Source: Owenia fusiformis
Lineage: Eukaryota; Annelida; Polychaeta; Sabellida; Oweniidae
DNA length: 64,000 nt
Assembly (NCBI GenBank): GCA_903813345.2
Contig: CAIIXF020000005.1
Span: 29,455,375-29,519,374, forward strand
Direction: 5' to 3'
The notes under the pieces are model-generated. The model saw nothing but the letters and a program-made list of their open reading frames with translations. It was not told where the DNA came from and did no database searches. Of this stretch, positions 10,900 to 23,027 are shown in pieces (position 1 is the first letter of the stretch; the number at the start of each line of letters is the position of its first letter). Both the position numbers and the translations under genes were made by a program.

Positions 10900-13770
10900 G
10901 ATGGAATCAAAGGAATTGAATTAAATGATTTAATATAAACAGTTTTGATTGCCCACAGTAAATTATTGTTTTGAGTATGATCGTTTGCTTAATGACAGTC
11001 ACAGGCATCCTCTTTGTGTTTATTATTGCTTTTTATTATTGTTATTAATTGAAACATATCATCTTAGAATATGAATACATTTAATAAATTTAATAAGTAA
11101 TAAACAAAACAATTGGAATAAATGAGCAGAACAATATATGAAGACAATACCCTTTCTTTTAAAGAACATATAATTAATTTCTCTATTCAATTGAACATAA
11201 TCAGAGCTTTATCAGCATTTTCGCATTAAATAGCTGTCTTAATATTAAGTTATCCTGGCACACGTAATGTAGATATGATTATCAAAGTACTACGTTCCAA
11301 GTCTTTGAACATTTCATAAACGGGTTTGTATGTTAGTAGCTTTTGAAAGCAGAAGTTTAACTTACGATCATAAACAGTAACGGTTTCTTCAATTTCGTAA
11401 CTTGGAAGCAAAAATGTTTTTTAAAAGGGATATAACCGGAAATAGAATGAGCCACGAAATTAATATCACGCATCATAATTCATAAAACAGAAATTGCAAT
11501 GTCTAAAAAAAATCCTCCTCCTAAGCAGGTATCCAGAATCCGTACCTCCGTAAGAATTTTGAAGCCCTGTGATCGGATGATGGAGAAAATGAAAGTGACC
11601 AAACAGCAGCAATAAAATTTCAGAATAAGTGGAAACGTGTTACATAATCAATTAAATGTTATATAAAGCTTCCTCTGAGTAAATATTGAAGAGAAAAAAT
11701 TACGCATAGAAAAAGTAAAGTTCAAATATGGTTTAGCAGCGCGTGCACACCCTTCAAGGTGGTTTATATTACTTTCTGAATTCTGAATGATTATACCGAT
11801 AGATCATGGATATGTAGCCGATCTCCCCAGTTTCTCAAAAATATATTCATCATTATAAAGAAGAGGATCTCAATTTTCTACTCCGTGGTCCTTTCACCTA
11901 TAGAATTCATAATTACAACTTGCAGAAAACTTAAAGAGTTTTAGATACTGCAATGAATTTAAAGGCCCTGTGTTAAGTTCGAAAATATGTTTGTATCATT
12001 CATTTACTATTCTTATGATTTTAAATGTTATTTTAAAGAATTTTGAAAAATTTGGTAGTATTCAACTATTCAGTGTAAAACTTATTATAGTTTTAACACC
12101 ATTGCAAAGATTGAACAAAGAACATACTATTTCAATAATAAATGTTGTATATAATGTTCCACTTAAGTGTTTTAGCATATCAAAAGAAATCCTGCATCAT
12201 AAGTGACACCATCGTGATGTCATTTAGCATGCATTTTTTAAATATATCAAACTTTCAAAATAACCAAATGTTGATTGTATCCAACTAGGTTAAAAAGAAG
12301 AATATATGATGTTTTAAATATTAATGTACCATTGGTTTCTACGAAAACCTAATTTTATAATGCTTTTTCTCTGAGCCGCTTTCATATAACATATATGGTT
12401 GAGTTTATTTCTCGCTTATTTGTAAAGCAATTTTCTTATTTTCCTACCAAAGACACGTGACGATAGACGCTATGCATTGGTGTAACCATTAGTGTTATCA
12501 CTTATTAAAGGGTATGTGTGAGCTCTAAAATTCAATTATTAATAAATTTAAGATTTTTCGAACAAAAGTCCTTCAAAAACCGTCACTTCTTAAAATTAAA
12601 AAACACATTTTGATAGCATTGGACAAGATTACAATATAAGCCACAGTGGTTTAAACCTCATACAGGGCCTTTAAGAAATGCAAAACTTACCAGAAGGCAA
12701 TCTAATACTGCACGACAGACACTAAAAAGTTTATTACTGTGGTCACCTTGTGTGATATCTTTTAGTCGTGTTACCATTAAAGAAACATTTGATAAATTGA
12801 TGCCGTGTGCACCAATTAGGAAGTCTTGCCTTTCAATCTTTCCCCTATAAATAATTGTTCTCGGGATATTTATGATTTGAAAAATCCATAAGCTATAATT
12901 GTGGTGCTGCAATGTATTCATTTTCTGCTTTATTACGCAATTTACACTTCCTTTGTAATAAGGGTGTTATTATATCATATATTATAAGAACCGTTATATC
13001 TTCTATCCCGCATTCGTTCTTTGTATTATACATATTTATTTTCATTTCTTTTAAAAATCTTACATCACAATATATCTTTTAAATATAGTATCGTATATTT
13101 TTTTAACAAAATCTGTGCAATCAAATATTTTTCTTTAGAAAATGATGATATCAAATCACAATATTGTTATTCAATAGGCCATAAGATTATTATATCACTG
13201 TCATAATCCATACTTTCTCATTGGTCTACACATTACACGATACATAAAAACAAGAAGTCGTATGCAAGGGCCATGCCTGTGACGTCAGAAAAATGGCGTA
13301 TTCAGCAGTTGTGTCATTTCGTCCACTGTAAATCTGAAAGTGATAACGAAAAAATCTAATCATTCTTGTTCTTAAAAGATCCCAACAATAAGAGAGTGAT
13401 GATGAATAACAGTGAATAATTTTCGGTGAATACTTGTTGCACTTTCAATGATTCCGCAAGATGCATTCCCCGAAGCTAGAATCATTGAAAGATAAACAGG
13501 ATTTCACCTCAATAATATGAAATATTTGTAAACTATATGTATCTAAAGCATTAAGCAGGACCTAAAATGTAATATCACATTATAGCACCTAGTGTCATCT
13601 TTTTGGATCATGGAGAAAAGTCGGAAACAGTAGATCAAAGTTGTACAACTTAATACAGGGACGGCGATCTATGAGTGGTCTACGATGGCCAATTATGACT
13701 TAGGCTACCTAGGTATTACTAAAAACGTAGATACGATATCTTGTTGTTAATGAACTTTATACCATGTATG
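10900..13770. other. Intergenic, nothing recognised
   Basis: AT-rich sequence with stop codons frequent in all frames. The short open frames here show no family motif, and no inverted-repeat element could be delimited by eye. Confidence 0.5.
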
Positions 13771-13772
13771 TG

Positions 13773-14283
13773 CAGGGTGTCCCTAAAGTACGTCTCCCTA
13801 TACCAATGTCTCCATAGTACACTCCCCACGATAAGTTTGGCAACCTTTTTTCCCACATTGAACTACGTGTTAAAGCCTCTTTACCTTAATTTTTGTTTAC
13901 TTAGCCTGCGATGAAAATATTTATACTATTGATGAAAACGTAACTTGACTTTAATTCCAATACCTCCAAATTTTCTCAATTTTTTCCTTAATTACAATAG
14001 GTCGAAAATTGATGATAAATTTGATGAATTTTTGAAAATCGACATTCCCATGTTAACCAACGAGAAATGGTAGGTTTGCCGCAAGTCATATGACAGAATA
14101 TCCATCCATTCGAGTCCTTGCAAAAAATACGAGTTAGGCAGGCAATTGAATTTGCTAACTTCATTTAACAAAAAATTGATATGTTTTCAGGTTCAACAAA
14201 GTTATAGGGCTTTAATGTCAAAATTGTTTTTCAAAAGACCCATCCCATTGGGGGGGGGGGGGGAATACTTTCGGGACACCCTG
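13773..14283 (+). mobile_element. Tc1/mariner-like non-autonomous element (CAGGGTGTCCC ends)
   Basis: The left end CAGGGTGTCCCTAAAGTA and the right end TACTTTCGGGACACCCTG form near-perfect inverted repeats; the right side is followed by TA. Inside, 13817 to about 14160 contains sequence related to the MITE at 26506-26784 (CACTCCCC...AAGTTTGGCAACC), so elements are nested or share parts. A run of about 15 G lies near the right end. No transposase frame remains. Confidence 0.75.
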
Positions 14284-14289
14284 TATAAA

Positions 14290-15735
14290 AAGTCATAATA
14301 AAACGAGATCTATTCACATTCGGGCAATTACATATCCAATTCAAACTTCACAGTATGAAATATTTCCAAGCATGTGGCAATTTGTATGTTAATATCATAT
14401 ATATATTATGTGTTTCTTCTACCCTGCGAGCAGAGTCTAGTTAAACTACGAAGACGAAGCTCTCTTTTAAGAAGTGAAGTCAAACAAAGGGTAGTTATAT
14501 TATTATTAAATTAGTTATATAATCTACTGGTTTTTGATCAACATGTGCAATTTGTATCTTAACATAAAGCTTTCGTCCTTACGGCCCATCGACCTTGCCA
14601 CTTGCTCCCAGAGAAATGATATATGAGAATGACCAAATGACTGTCTTTATAGTTCTTGTTAACGATCGAACGGCAACTATTACTATTAATGTACTTTGGA
14701 AAATTAGACATTTGCAATCTAATACTCACAAATTGATAGCTCAATGGGTGTACTTTATATTGTATCGTCAATGCCAAGGTAATACTCAAAGAATCTAGCT
14801 GGTATCCATGTCATCAATCACTGGCATTCACTGTGTAGGGTGTGTAGTGTATACACACTTGTGACTTTTTAAAGGGTCTCTTAAGACAGCACACATCGCA
14901 GCATTTATTTTTGTCATATAATGTCTACATATTTTCTGAACACTGTTAAGAGAACATAAATTGTCAAATGCAGATGAGTGATCTGTTGTTCAATCATGCT
15001 GGCCAAACATGAAATTAACCTTTTTAGATATAGATATATCTAGTCATGAAATATTGATATCCAAGTTTCATTAACGTTTCAATCAACATGCCCATCAACA
15101 ACGCTGTCAAAAACTAAAGTGATAAATTAATCAGTAATATAAATGCATTGGGTCCTTATGCTTCATGTCAATCGAAAACCAGAACGTGACGTTTACTTTC
15201 CGCATAGTAACAAATGGAAGTCTTTCAGTTAAAAACTCATGTCGTCAATTGATCGATTTAAGAAATCTGGCAACAATCATTGGAGTGGCATCATTTTTAG
15301 GCATGATTCAACAAAAAAATTAAGATAAGATACAAAAAGTATTTGAGAGACAAAATGTCTTTAGATAGCACGATTTTGACTCTATATCACCAAATATATC
15401 ATTCTGGGTCTTAAATGCATTTAATCACAATTTATCATCTCCAGCAGTATTTGTCCAAAGATTATCACCATGCTATCATACTTCATTTTACTTTCACTCC
15501 TCCCTGCTCCTCCCCAACAACTATTAATGTGCTCTTATTTATACTTATTTATCTGTTTGTGCTTTTAATATATTCAATTTATGTTTAATCAATCAGTATT
15601 TACACCTATATTAGGTGTCCACTGTAAATAATTTGTATTTTGATTTATTGTTATATGAAGGAAATAAATATAAATAGATAAAAAATAAAAATTGCAACAA
15701 TATAATAAAAGTACTATATCGCAAATGATCGAGTT
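14290..15735. other. Intergenic; partly duplicated further right
   Basis: No gene was found. Short stretches at 14570-14615 (GGCCCATCGACCTTGCC) and 15085-15170 (CAACATGCCCATCAAC...CACTGTCAAAA-like) resemble 16630-16670 and 17115-17205. They may be flanks of related repeats on either side of the decayed LINE. Confidence 0.35.
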
Positions 15736-15740
15736 TGAAA

Positions 15741-16421
15741 ACCCACACTGTCACTTATTTTGACCATTTAACTCAAACATCCAAAACACACTTAACTGCA
15801 ACATTTTTAGATATAGCTACAGCGTTCGACCATGTTCGACCGAATACGCCGCTTCTTCATATTTGAAAGGCATTTGGTTTTCAAAGACAAAGTCTTATCT
15901 GACTAAAACAGATTCTCCATATGCAAATCCTTCGGGAAACATCATGTTATTCTGAATTCGATTATGTTTTCCGTGGTGTCTCTCAGGGGTACAATATTTC
16001 AGTCTATATATTTCTTATCCACGTCTGCTGTGACTTTCAAGGCAATCTGGTTGGACGTTGCTTTGCATGTAAAATCCAATTGCATATAATGTTTTTGTCT
16101 TTAAACACCCAAAGTAAGATTCAATCTTAACAATAGAGAAAATCTGATACTTATAGAACAAATACTGACACTTTCTAACATTCAAACAGAGCCCCAAAAC
16201 GTCATATCAAACCTGTTAAAACTATGTCTATGATTTACCTTACTGACAACATGAACCAACAAACAAGCAAGGAACAACTTCATAGCTGGATCTATATTTA
16301 TAAAATTAATGCTAGCCTCGAGCTAAATAAACGATTAGATAAAAGTATTACGTTACTGGTTAGACCTTTATATTCAGGAACACAAAGTATTAAGAACAAC
16401 TTGTGTATACATTCATATTAG
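15741..16421 (+). pseudogene. Decayed LINE reverse transcriptase
   Basis: Plus-strand translation gives TATFLDIATAFDHV near 15795-15835, the RT motif A (FLDxxxAFD) with a catalytic-type aspartate. Then comes RGVSQGYNISVYIFLIHV near 15965-16025, corresponding to the GVPQGSxLGPLLFxxY motif. About 260 bp on, LHSWIYIYKINASLELNK matches the downstream W...NKLxLN segment. The order and spacing are those of a non-LTR retrotransposon. Stops and frame changes interrupt it and the YxDD box is not recognisable, so it is dead. The clade (Jockey/RTE/I-like) is not determined. Confidence 0.7.
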
Positions 16422-17251
16422 CTTTATTTTATATTTCATGTAGAGGTTATAATGTATAAATTGTATCGATATTGTTTACATGATATGTACATGTATATAG
16501 TCTCGACTTTGGAGTCATTACTAATTATCATTTTCTTTTCATTTTGATTTTTAATTTGATTGTATTCGTATATTTCCTTTTTTGTATGACAAAATAGGTT
16601 TTATCGATTCAAAATTATGCTGTCTTTAAGGCCCATCGATCTCGCTAATGGAGCTAGAGAAAATAAAAAGTTATGGTTTTCTCACAAAAATCATATTTAA
16701 TGTTCTGAAAGCTTTGCATAGGAATATATCAAGTATCTACAATTAATTACATTAGATCTAAGAGGCGTAATTTTATCATCGTCTCTATGAGTTTCTCACC
16801 CATTGATCTGTTTAAATGACTGTATCATCCTTGTACATGTAAGGATGTATCAAGAAACGGATAATATCATGTGAATAATGACAATTTAGCCTGCATGTCA
16901 CAATGGATAACTGATTTTCTGTATAACAAGTACCTCATTGAATTACCCTCTCGAGAAACATATCTACACTGCTTAAGGTCATACTTGACAAATCCTAATT
17001 ATCTGCTAGGGATATTAACAGAGCAGATATGTAATTAGGATGAGGATAGTCCGGAAGTACATAAGAATACGAAGGAGGGAGAATGAGGTGATTTATGCAT
17101 ATCCCAAACTTTGTCGATAGCTTAATCAGCATGGCTATCAATATACACTGTCAAAAGGAAAGTGGTAAATGTAATTGTGATGCAAATGTTTTCGTTCCTT
17201 ATGCCACGTTTTAATCATAAAGTCAAACAATTTCGATTAGTTTAATATACA
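16422..17251. other. Intergenic downstream of the decayed LINE
   Basis: No gene was found. Sequence at 16630-16670 and 17115-17205 resembles 14570-14615 and 15085-15170. AT-rich. Confidence 0.35.
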
Positions 17252-17253
17252 TA

Positions 17254-17892
17254 CAGGGTGGGCCAAAAAAAACACTATAACAAGATGGGCCAAAAAACAC
17301 TATAACAAGACACTATAACTTTTTTATTTTCCAACCTACATACCCCAAATGCAGTTATATAGTGCCAAGGGTTCTTAGTAATAATATATTGTAACAAGTC
17401 CTTCAACTGGGATTATATTTGATCTAAAAAGAGGAGTTCAATTGGTCCGCCACCCCATTTGATGATAGATTTTAGTTTTAGTCGCCTTGCTGATATAGCA
17501 GTATCAATGACATGTTAGCTATATTTTTTTCAACGTGTCTTAATTGCCAGCTTTAGTTTAAGCAATTTTTTAGATCGGGTGCATTCATACCATCTCCTGG
17601 AGACCTCCCCATACACTATACTCACTTGGGTTTGAATTAGGGCTACTAGCTTGCGGTCATCAAGGCGTATCAGTTTAGGAACATTATGCAAATTATGCTT
17701 ATTTCTCATGGCACACCATATGTTTAAGTGAGACGCTGGTGACATATTTTATTCAAGTAAAAGTGTATAATTCATGATCAATGGCTAGATAACAACCTCA
17801 AGTTTCATTTGGTATGTAAATTATGATTTTGTATCAAAAATTAAAAAAGTTATTGCACTTTGAAAAAAGTGGCGTTTTTTTGGCCCACCCTG
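17254..17892 (-). mobile_element. Mariner-like transposon (CAGGGTGGGCCA ends, TA target site)
   Basis: The ends are CAGGGTGGGCCAAAAAAA at the left and TTTTTTTGGCCCACCCTG at the right, directly flanked by TA on both sides (17252-17253 and 17893-17894). At 639 bp it is too short for an intact transposase. The longest frame, minus strand 17530-17745 (71 codons, with VSRRWYECTRSKK), may be a C-terminal transposase remnant. That last point is weak. Confidence 0.85.
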
Positions 17893-17921
17893 TATATAGT
17901 CAAAACTAACTATATTTTATA

Positions 17922-18862
17922 CAGACTTGCCAACCTCCCGTTTTTTACGGGAATCTCCGGTAAAAGTTTTGTTTTCCGTAAAAATAACACCATATTTCCA
18001 CTAAAATCTCCATTTTGCTGATATCTCCCGTATTTTATACAGGAATCTGACAAATCTGTGACCTATATTATCGAAGTCACCCTTCTTTCTTTTACTTTCA
18101 GTTTCGCGGCCAGGAAAATATATACATTTTTTGTAATATAAAAACTGAGCAAACAGACCCTCATACTACTTGTTCTGGCCCAACTGTAAATAAGCAATTC
18201 ATCAACCTTATACTCAATAATATTTGTCATATTGTTTTGTTTTCCGATTGCATTTAACTACACCTTGTTCTTAATGTGACAGATTCACGTATAAATCGGC
18301 CACACATCGTTCAAAACGTGATGGAAATGATGAGATCTACTTTTTAGAGTCTATGGTATACATGCTTTGGTTTAGTATGATCGGTGGTAGGACGGCCCAT
18401 GTACATTTTACGTATGTTTAATCAGTTTTTTTTGAGAATAATAAAATCTGCTTCTCCCATTTTTTCAAAAGTCTACCGCAAAAACTAGTTTTTTTAAAAA
18501 CCTCCCGTAAAAACTCAAGTTTTTCAAGAATCTCCCGCAAAAACGACAGTTTTTTTAAAAAATCTCCCGCAAAAACTACCACTTTTTATAAAATTTACCG
18601 CAAAAACTAACTTAAAGATAATCCGCCTTTTTAAAAAAATCGTCCGCAAAAACTACCGATTTTATTTCAAATATACCGTAAAAACTCCCGATTTTCCTCA
18701 AAATCTAAAGCAAAAACTCCCGTTTTTCAAAATCTACCGTAAAAACTACCATTTTCCAAAAATCTACCGCAAAAACTACCGGATTTAAAAGAAATCTCCG
18801 TAAAAGTATCGCAATTTTTTGAAAATATCACGCTAATTTTTCATTTTAGGTTGGCAAGTCTG
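17922..18862 (+). mobile_element. TIR element with internal minisatellite, TTATA target duplication
   Basis: The left end CAGACTTGCCAACCT and the right end AGGTTGGCAAGTCTG are perfect inverted repeats, and both sides are flanked by TTATA (17917-17921, 18863-18867). The interior from about 18465 to 18840 is a tandem array of about 30-35 bp units of type CTCCCGCAAAAACT-ACCG-TTTTTnAAAA. No transposase remains. The 5 bp duplication and CAG...CTG ends do not let me name a superfamily. Confidence 0.8.
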
Positions 18863-18867
18863 TTATA

Positions 18868-20310
18868 AGTCATGTACACTCTCTCTTTTGGTTATCTCTT
18901 AAAGGTCGAAACTGTCATATTGCCAAGGTAATTTAAGTAAATGATAAAATGGTGTCTGAACTGCTATACTGAACACCCTGGGTTCTCTTATATTTACTCA
19001 AAACAAAGAACTTCTGGATTATTTACCACTCTATCGCACTAAAAGTGTCATTTCAGAATTTGTTATTCCTTTTATATAGTTCCTCTGGTTTACCAGTAAC
19101 ATTACGCAGACTTGCCAAATATTTATGTTTAGTTCAATGTGGTGTTGAGCATTCCAATCATGATACTATAAACACGCCATCTGACAACACATGGAGGACC
19201 AGTGGTACCAAACACGATTCCTAATTTTTGCCAAGTTCGGAAAATTAAATGTCGGAAATATTGTCTTCATAATGTTATCCAATGGGAGGTTTCTTGTCAT
19301 TAGGAAAATTAAAATTAGGAAAATGATGAAATTTGACCATTCGGAAAATTAACCACTCGGATTAAATACCACTTATACAGTATTTGAATTTGTAGAGACA
19401 GAGACTGACGGTTGCCGTACGCCCCAGCCTAGAGTGTCCATGCAACGGTCGTGGTTCTTTTGACAAATACAATGGCAGACGCAGAAGAGCCGCAGTCGAG
19501 CGTATGTTGACCGAACGTCGAACTTAAGGGCAATCAGACACAAATTATGATAACGTCTAAAGATTTTGGAAAATCATATTTTATACGTTGGGATTTGCTA
19601 CGCCGTGTATTTGCTGTTTTCTCGTTCAATTCCCCCTTACATCATTTGTTTTATTTGATTGTGTCCCAAAATAGTTGGATTATATCTAATAAAAATGAGT
19701 TTGTCTTTAAAACTCGTGTAAATTGATTTCCTTAGCCTTACAGTTATCTCATTTATAACGCTCTTAAAATAAGATCTAACAAGCTTATCAAGGATCTGCC
19801 ATATATTATTAAAATTTCAAGCGTGTTTATATCTTGTCTCTATTTAGATCAAATTTTCTCTGCCTGTTTGGCTTAAAAATAATTTCATTGAGGTGATTAA
19901 TGAATTGGGCCAAAAGAGGAGACAAATTTTCCTCATTTCTACCTCCTCGACTTTTTTCACTTGAGAAATGCATTTATGTTGTCAAATCGAAAGTAGGTGA
20001 TAAATCGTAAGTATCCCTTCGTGGCGTGTAAAGTGTACCAAATTACCAAATGAGCTACCCTAATGATGTAGGCATGTAATTAAATTGAACTCATTTGTTA
20101 CGTAGTGATATCACGTTAATCTTAAAAATACGGAAGGCAAATAAAGATACGTAATTTCCATGAAATCGAAGTTGTAATGGAAGTATTGTTGGTATATTTA
20201 CAAATCTATTTTTTCTAATTTTCGTTTCAATCTGTAAATCATCATATCACATACAGACCGTTCTTCTTGAAAAAGTATCACTCTGGTTATATATTTTATG
20301 CTTGATTTTC
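18868..20310. other. Intergenic with one isolated candidate first exon
   Basis: A second CAGACTTGCCAA end lies near 19106. At 19230-19370 the motif TTCGGAAAATTAA recurs loosely. At 19472 an ATG opens MADAEEPQSS followed by a GTATGT donor-like site, in CpG-richer sequence. No downstream exon was found. Otherwise nothing. Confidence 0.35.
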
Positions 20311-20317
20311 CTTTACC

Positions 20318-20380
20318 CCCTATCACACCAAACTAGTTTTTACCCGTTCTTGCCAGTCATACGAAAACGTCGTAAAATTG
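20318..20380 (+). repeat. Solo end of the CACACCAAACTAGTT element
   Basis: CACACCAAACTAGTTTTTACC and the following GTTCTTGCCAGTC...AAAACGTCGTAAAA repeat the left end of the element starting at 20661. The copy stops where tandem-repeat sequence resumes. Confidence 0.65.
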
Positions 20381-20384
20381 GCCC

Positions 20385-22020
20385 ATTTTAAAAATCATCT
20401 ACAAATTCCCAGGAACTCAAATCAAATAAAAAAAGTTGATTTTTCATATCAATTTTCTGGTTTCAAATTTAGGTATATTTAATCACAAAATACCCACTGA
20501 GGTCTAGAGAAGTCTAATTGGCAAGGTCAAAGGTATAGGTCATCAAACTAATCCACAAACTGTGTTATCTAAGTTTCTCAAAATTGGTGACTGCAAATCA
20601 ATATTTTTGGATGAAAGTCAGGATATATATTTCTCTAAAGGTTCTACACATATTACCCCCCTATCACACCAAACTAGTTCTTACCCGTTCTTGCCAGTCC
20701 TTCAAAAACGTCGTAAAACGGGCTCAATCTGGCTGTGGTCGGGAAATATGTATAAAATAATTAGCTACTTCGTCCATAAACAGTCTTCAATACGTCCATC
20801 TCATTCGCAGTTCGTTCAGGTCGCACCACGTCGGTGTGCAACGTCGTATAACGCGTCCCTTAGTCTAGAAGGTCATCATGACCTGATTACAGAACGGTAT
20901 GGTCGCCATCGAATTTTGAATCGATTCAAAATTCTAAATCACATTCCCCGTCCGGGAAAGTCCATGAAGTTCGTAAACAGACCGTAGAACGTTGTAGCTA
21001 CGTTCATTCCGTTCGCACACAGTTTAAAACCAGTTTTGAAGAACGCAGTGGCAACTTGCTTGGTGTGATGGCTATATTTTTGCTAACTCGTTGATAAATG
21101 CGTTCTTAATCAGTTTTAACTCATTTGCAATTAGTTCTACCTCGTTCTCAATACGTCCTCAGACAATTCATCTCGTTGTAAAAACGTCCCTAGTAAGATT
21201 GAAGTACGACGGTTCCATTCGTAGTACGTCCAGCTCGTCGTTAGTAGGTTGTCACTCGTTTTAATCGTAGAACGTGATGACCAAGAGAACATTTTGAGCA
21301 TGTTCTAAGTTCTAGAGGACCAACCCGTCCGAGTACGTTCGATGAAGTTTGTAAATATACCCCAAACGGTTCTAAGTACGTCCAGTCCGTTCGTACACAG
21401 TTGAAGCCCGTTTTCGAGAACGTATTGAGAACTAGTTTGGTGTAATAGTAGGATTAGCAATTGACTACTTGTTCAAATTTTGCACTAAATAGTTTAGAGA
21501 TATTAGAGCTCATAATCTGAAAAAAGGTCAAATTTCGGAATTTTTCACCAGTTTTGAGATATTAGAGCTCCAAAACTGAAAAAGGTCTAATTTGGAAAAT
21601 GTTCAAGACCTTTCAACTTGCTTCAATTTGACCAAACTTTTTTTTGAAAATTTTCTACAAGTTCTCAGGAGTTCGAATCCGACCTATTTTTGGATTCAGA
21701 TTTAGGTATATTTAATCACAAAAGACCTACTGAGGTGTAAAAAGTAAAATGTGCAAGGTCAAAGGTCAAGGTCGTCAAACTAAATCACAAACTGTGTTTT
21801 ATAGGTTTCTCAAAATTTGTGACTACAAATCAAAATTATTTTTATGAAAGTCAGGATACATCTTCTTTGGGAGATATAAGAGCTCAAAAACTGGAAAAGG
21901 TCAAATTTCGGAATTTTTGAAGGTCAAATTTCAACTTGCCTCAAATTGCGCAGATATAGGACCTTATGTTTGGGATTTGACCTTTGGCTAACCTTCAAAC
22001 TGTCAAAAATGCCTACTACG
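20385..22020 (+). repeat. Array of about 240 bp units, interrupted by a transposon
   Basis: Units at about 20395-20640 and 21640-21870 share TTTAGGTATATTTAATCACA, then AAGGTCAAAGGT, CACAAACTGTGTT, GACTGCAAATCAA/GACTACAAATCAA and GAAAGTCAGGATA. Additional partial units (TTGAGATATTAGAGCTC...AAGGTCTAATTT) lie at 21480-21640 and 21870-21990. CAACTTGCTTCAAATTGACC ties this array to the elements at 8.9 and 41.6 kb. The left unit is broken at about 20640 by the insertion described separately. Confidence 0.7.
20661..21448 (+). mobile_element. TIR element (CACACCAAACTAGTTCT ends)
   Basis: The left end CTATCACACCAAACTAGTTC and the right end GAACTAGTTTGGTGTAATAG are inverted repeats. A second right-type end (GCTTGGTGTGATGG) inside at about 21052-21072 suggests a composite or a nested insertion. 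Within it, ACGTCCAGTCCGTTCGTACACAG-like words recur. It sits inside the 240 bp-unit array. The 141-codon open frame across 20562-20987 crosses the array/element border and is not regarded as a gene. Confidence 0.65.
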
Positions 22021-22027
22021 GGCCTAG

Positions 22028-22100
22028 CGCCTCGTGAAGTACAGACTTTTTTGGGCGCAATATTTTCTGTATTTAACTCGAATCATTGAATAACTTATAG
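22028..22100 (+). mobile_element. Fragment of the SINE-like element seen at window start
   Basis: CCTCGTGAAGTACAGACTTT, ATTTTCTGTATTT and GAATCATTGAATA match, in opposite orientation, positions 1-65. The tRNA-like part is absent. Confidence 0.55.
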
Positions 22101-22126
22101 TATAATTACACTCCAATGCACATTAT

Positions 22127-22371
22127 ATGGAACTTGACGAAATCCATTTCTCCGGTTATTGCCCTTTTGAGTATCGTAAAACAAAGATGTCTAAGAACGA
22201 TAAAATTACAATGCGATTTATTGTTAATTGCATACGATATAAAGCTACTTTATATGAATAAATCGAGTGTATGAGAACAATACTTTGTAGCTCATACGAT
22301 TATGAAACGTGTCTACGTAAAATAAGTACAAGATATCGCATCATTTCTCGATATACCTGCTACCTTTGATG
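22127..22371 (+). other. Possible decayed coding fragment
   Basis: From the ATG at 22127 one frame runs 81 codons with a single TAA. It starts MELDEIHFSGYCPFEY and later resumes MRTILCSSYDYETCL. No family was recognised. It ends at a CA microsatellite. It may belong to the decayed LINE-type sequence just downstream. Confidence 0.25.
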
Positions 22372-22376
22372 GTTTA

Positions 22377-22400
22377 TCACACACACACACACACGCACAT
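22377..22400 (+). repeat. (CA)n microsatellite
   Basis: ACACACACACACACAC is followed by GCACAT. Short and simple. Confidence 0.85.
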
Positions 22401-22489
22401 ATCATACGCAAACACATATTCCAACATATTTGCCCATAATGAATTATAACAGTCTAACTCTAGCAATCATTTAACTTAGGCGTTTGGTT

Positions 22490-22680
22490 CAATAACGATT
22501 AGAGTCTGTAAGTCTAATGTGTTACCATTGACATGTGGAGTCACACAGAGTTCACTTCTAGGTGTTGACATATTCAAAGTTCACACTTGCACTTGAACAA
22601 TATTATGCCAGTAATAGATTAATATTTGTAATAGTAAAGCCATTATCTAAATTGGCTATATGGATTCACGAGTGATCATC
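22490..22680 (+). pseudogene. Second decayed reverse-transcriptase fragment
   Basis: Plus-strand translation contains LTCGVTQSSLLGVDIFKV, matching the non-LTR RT pattern xxCGVPQGSxLGPxLFxxY, preceded by a VxxSxxxP lead-in as usual in that family. Downstream are stops. Only this motif supports the call. Confidence 0.45.
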
Positions 22681-23027
22681 TGGGAATTAAAGTAGACTAC
22701 TGTGCATGTCGGGTGAATACTACTGCCAATTGGTTCGTTTTCCCTTTGTCGATTAGCTACTATTTAACGAACGTGTCAAAACGTGATAATAACAATATGA
22801 ATGGAAGTACTGTTTATGACACTGTTATAAAAAATACTGTTTTATTACCCAAATATCCAAAAATAAAACAACTAAAATTTATATCATTTTAACTATTTCA
22901 TCAAGTGTATAATTCAGAAACAAAAGTATGTTCTTTTATAATGTCTATATACTTTATTATGGTACATTTATCAGGCAACGAACAATAATTGCGTTTTGAC
23001 GTTCTAATGATGTGATAATTTACAACT

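Noticed and set aside
17530-17745. 71-codon frame as an intact gene
   Set aside because: It lies wholly inside a 639 bp TA-flanked transposon and is at most a transposase remnant.
20562-20987. 141-codon open frame, one of the longest outside the genes
   Set aside because: It begins in the 240 bp repeat unit and runs into an inserted inverted-repeat element, so the frame spans a repeat junction. No motif was recognised.
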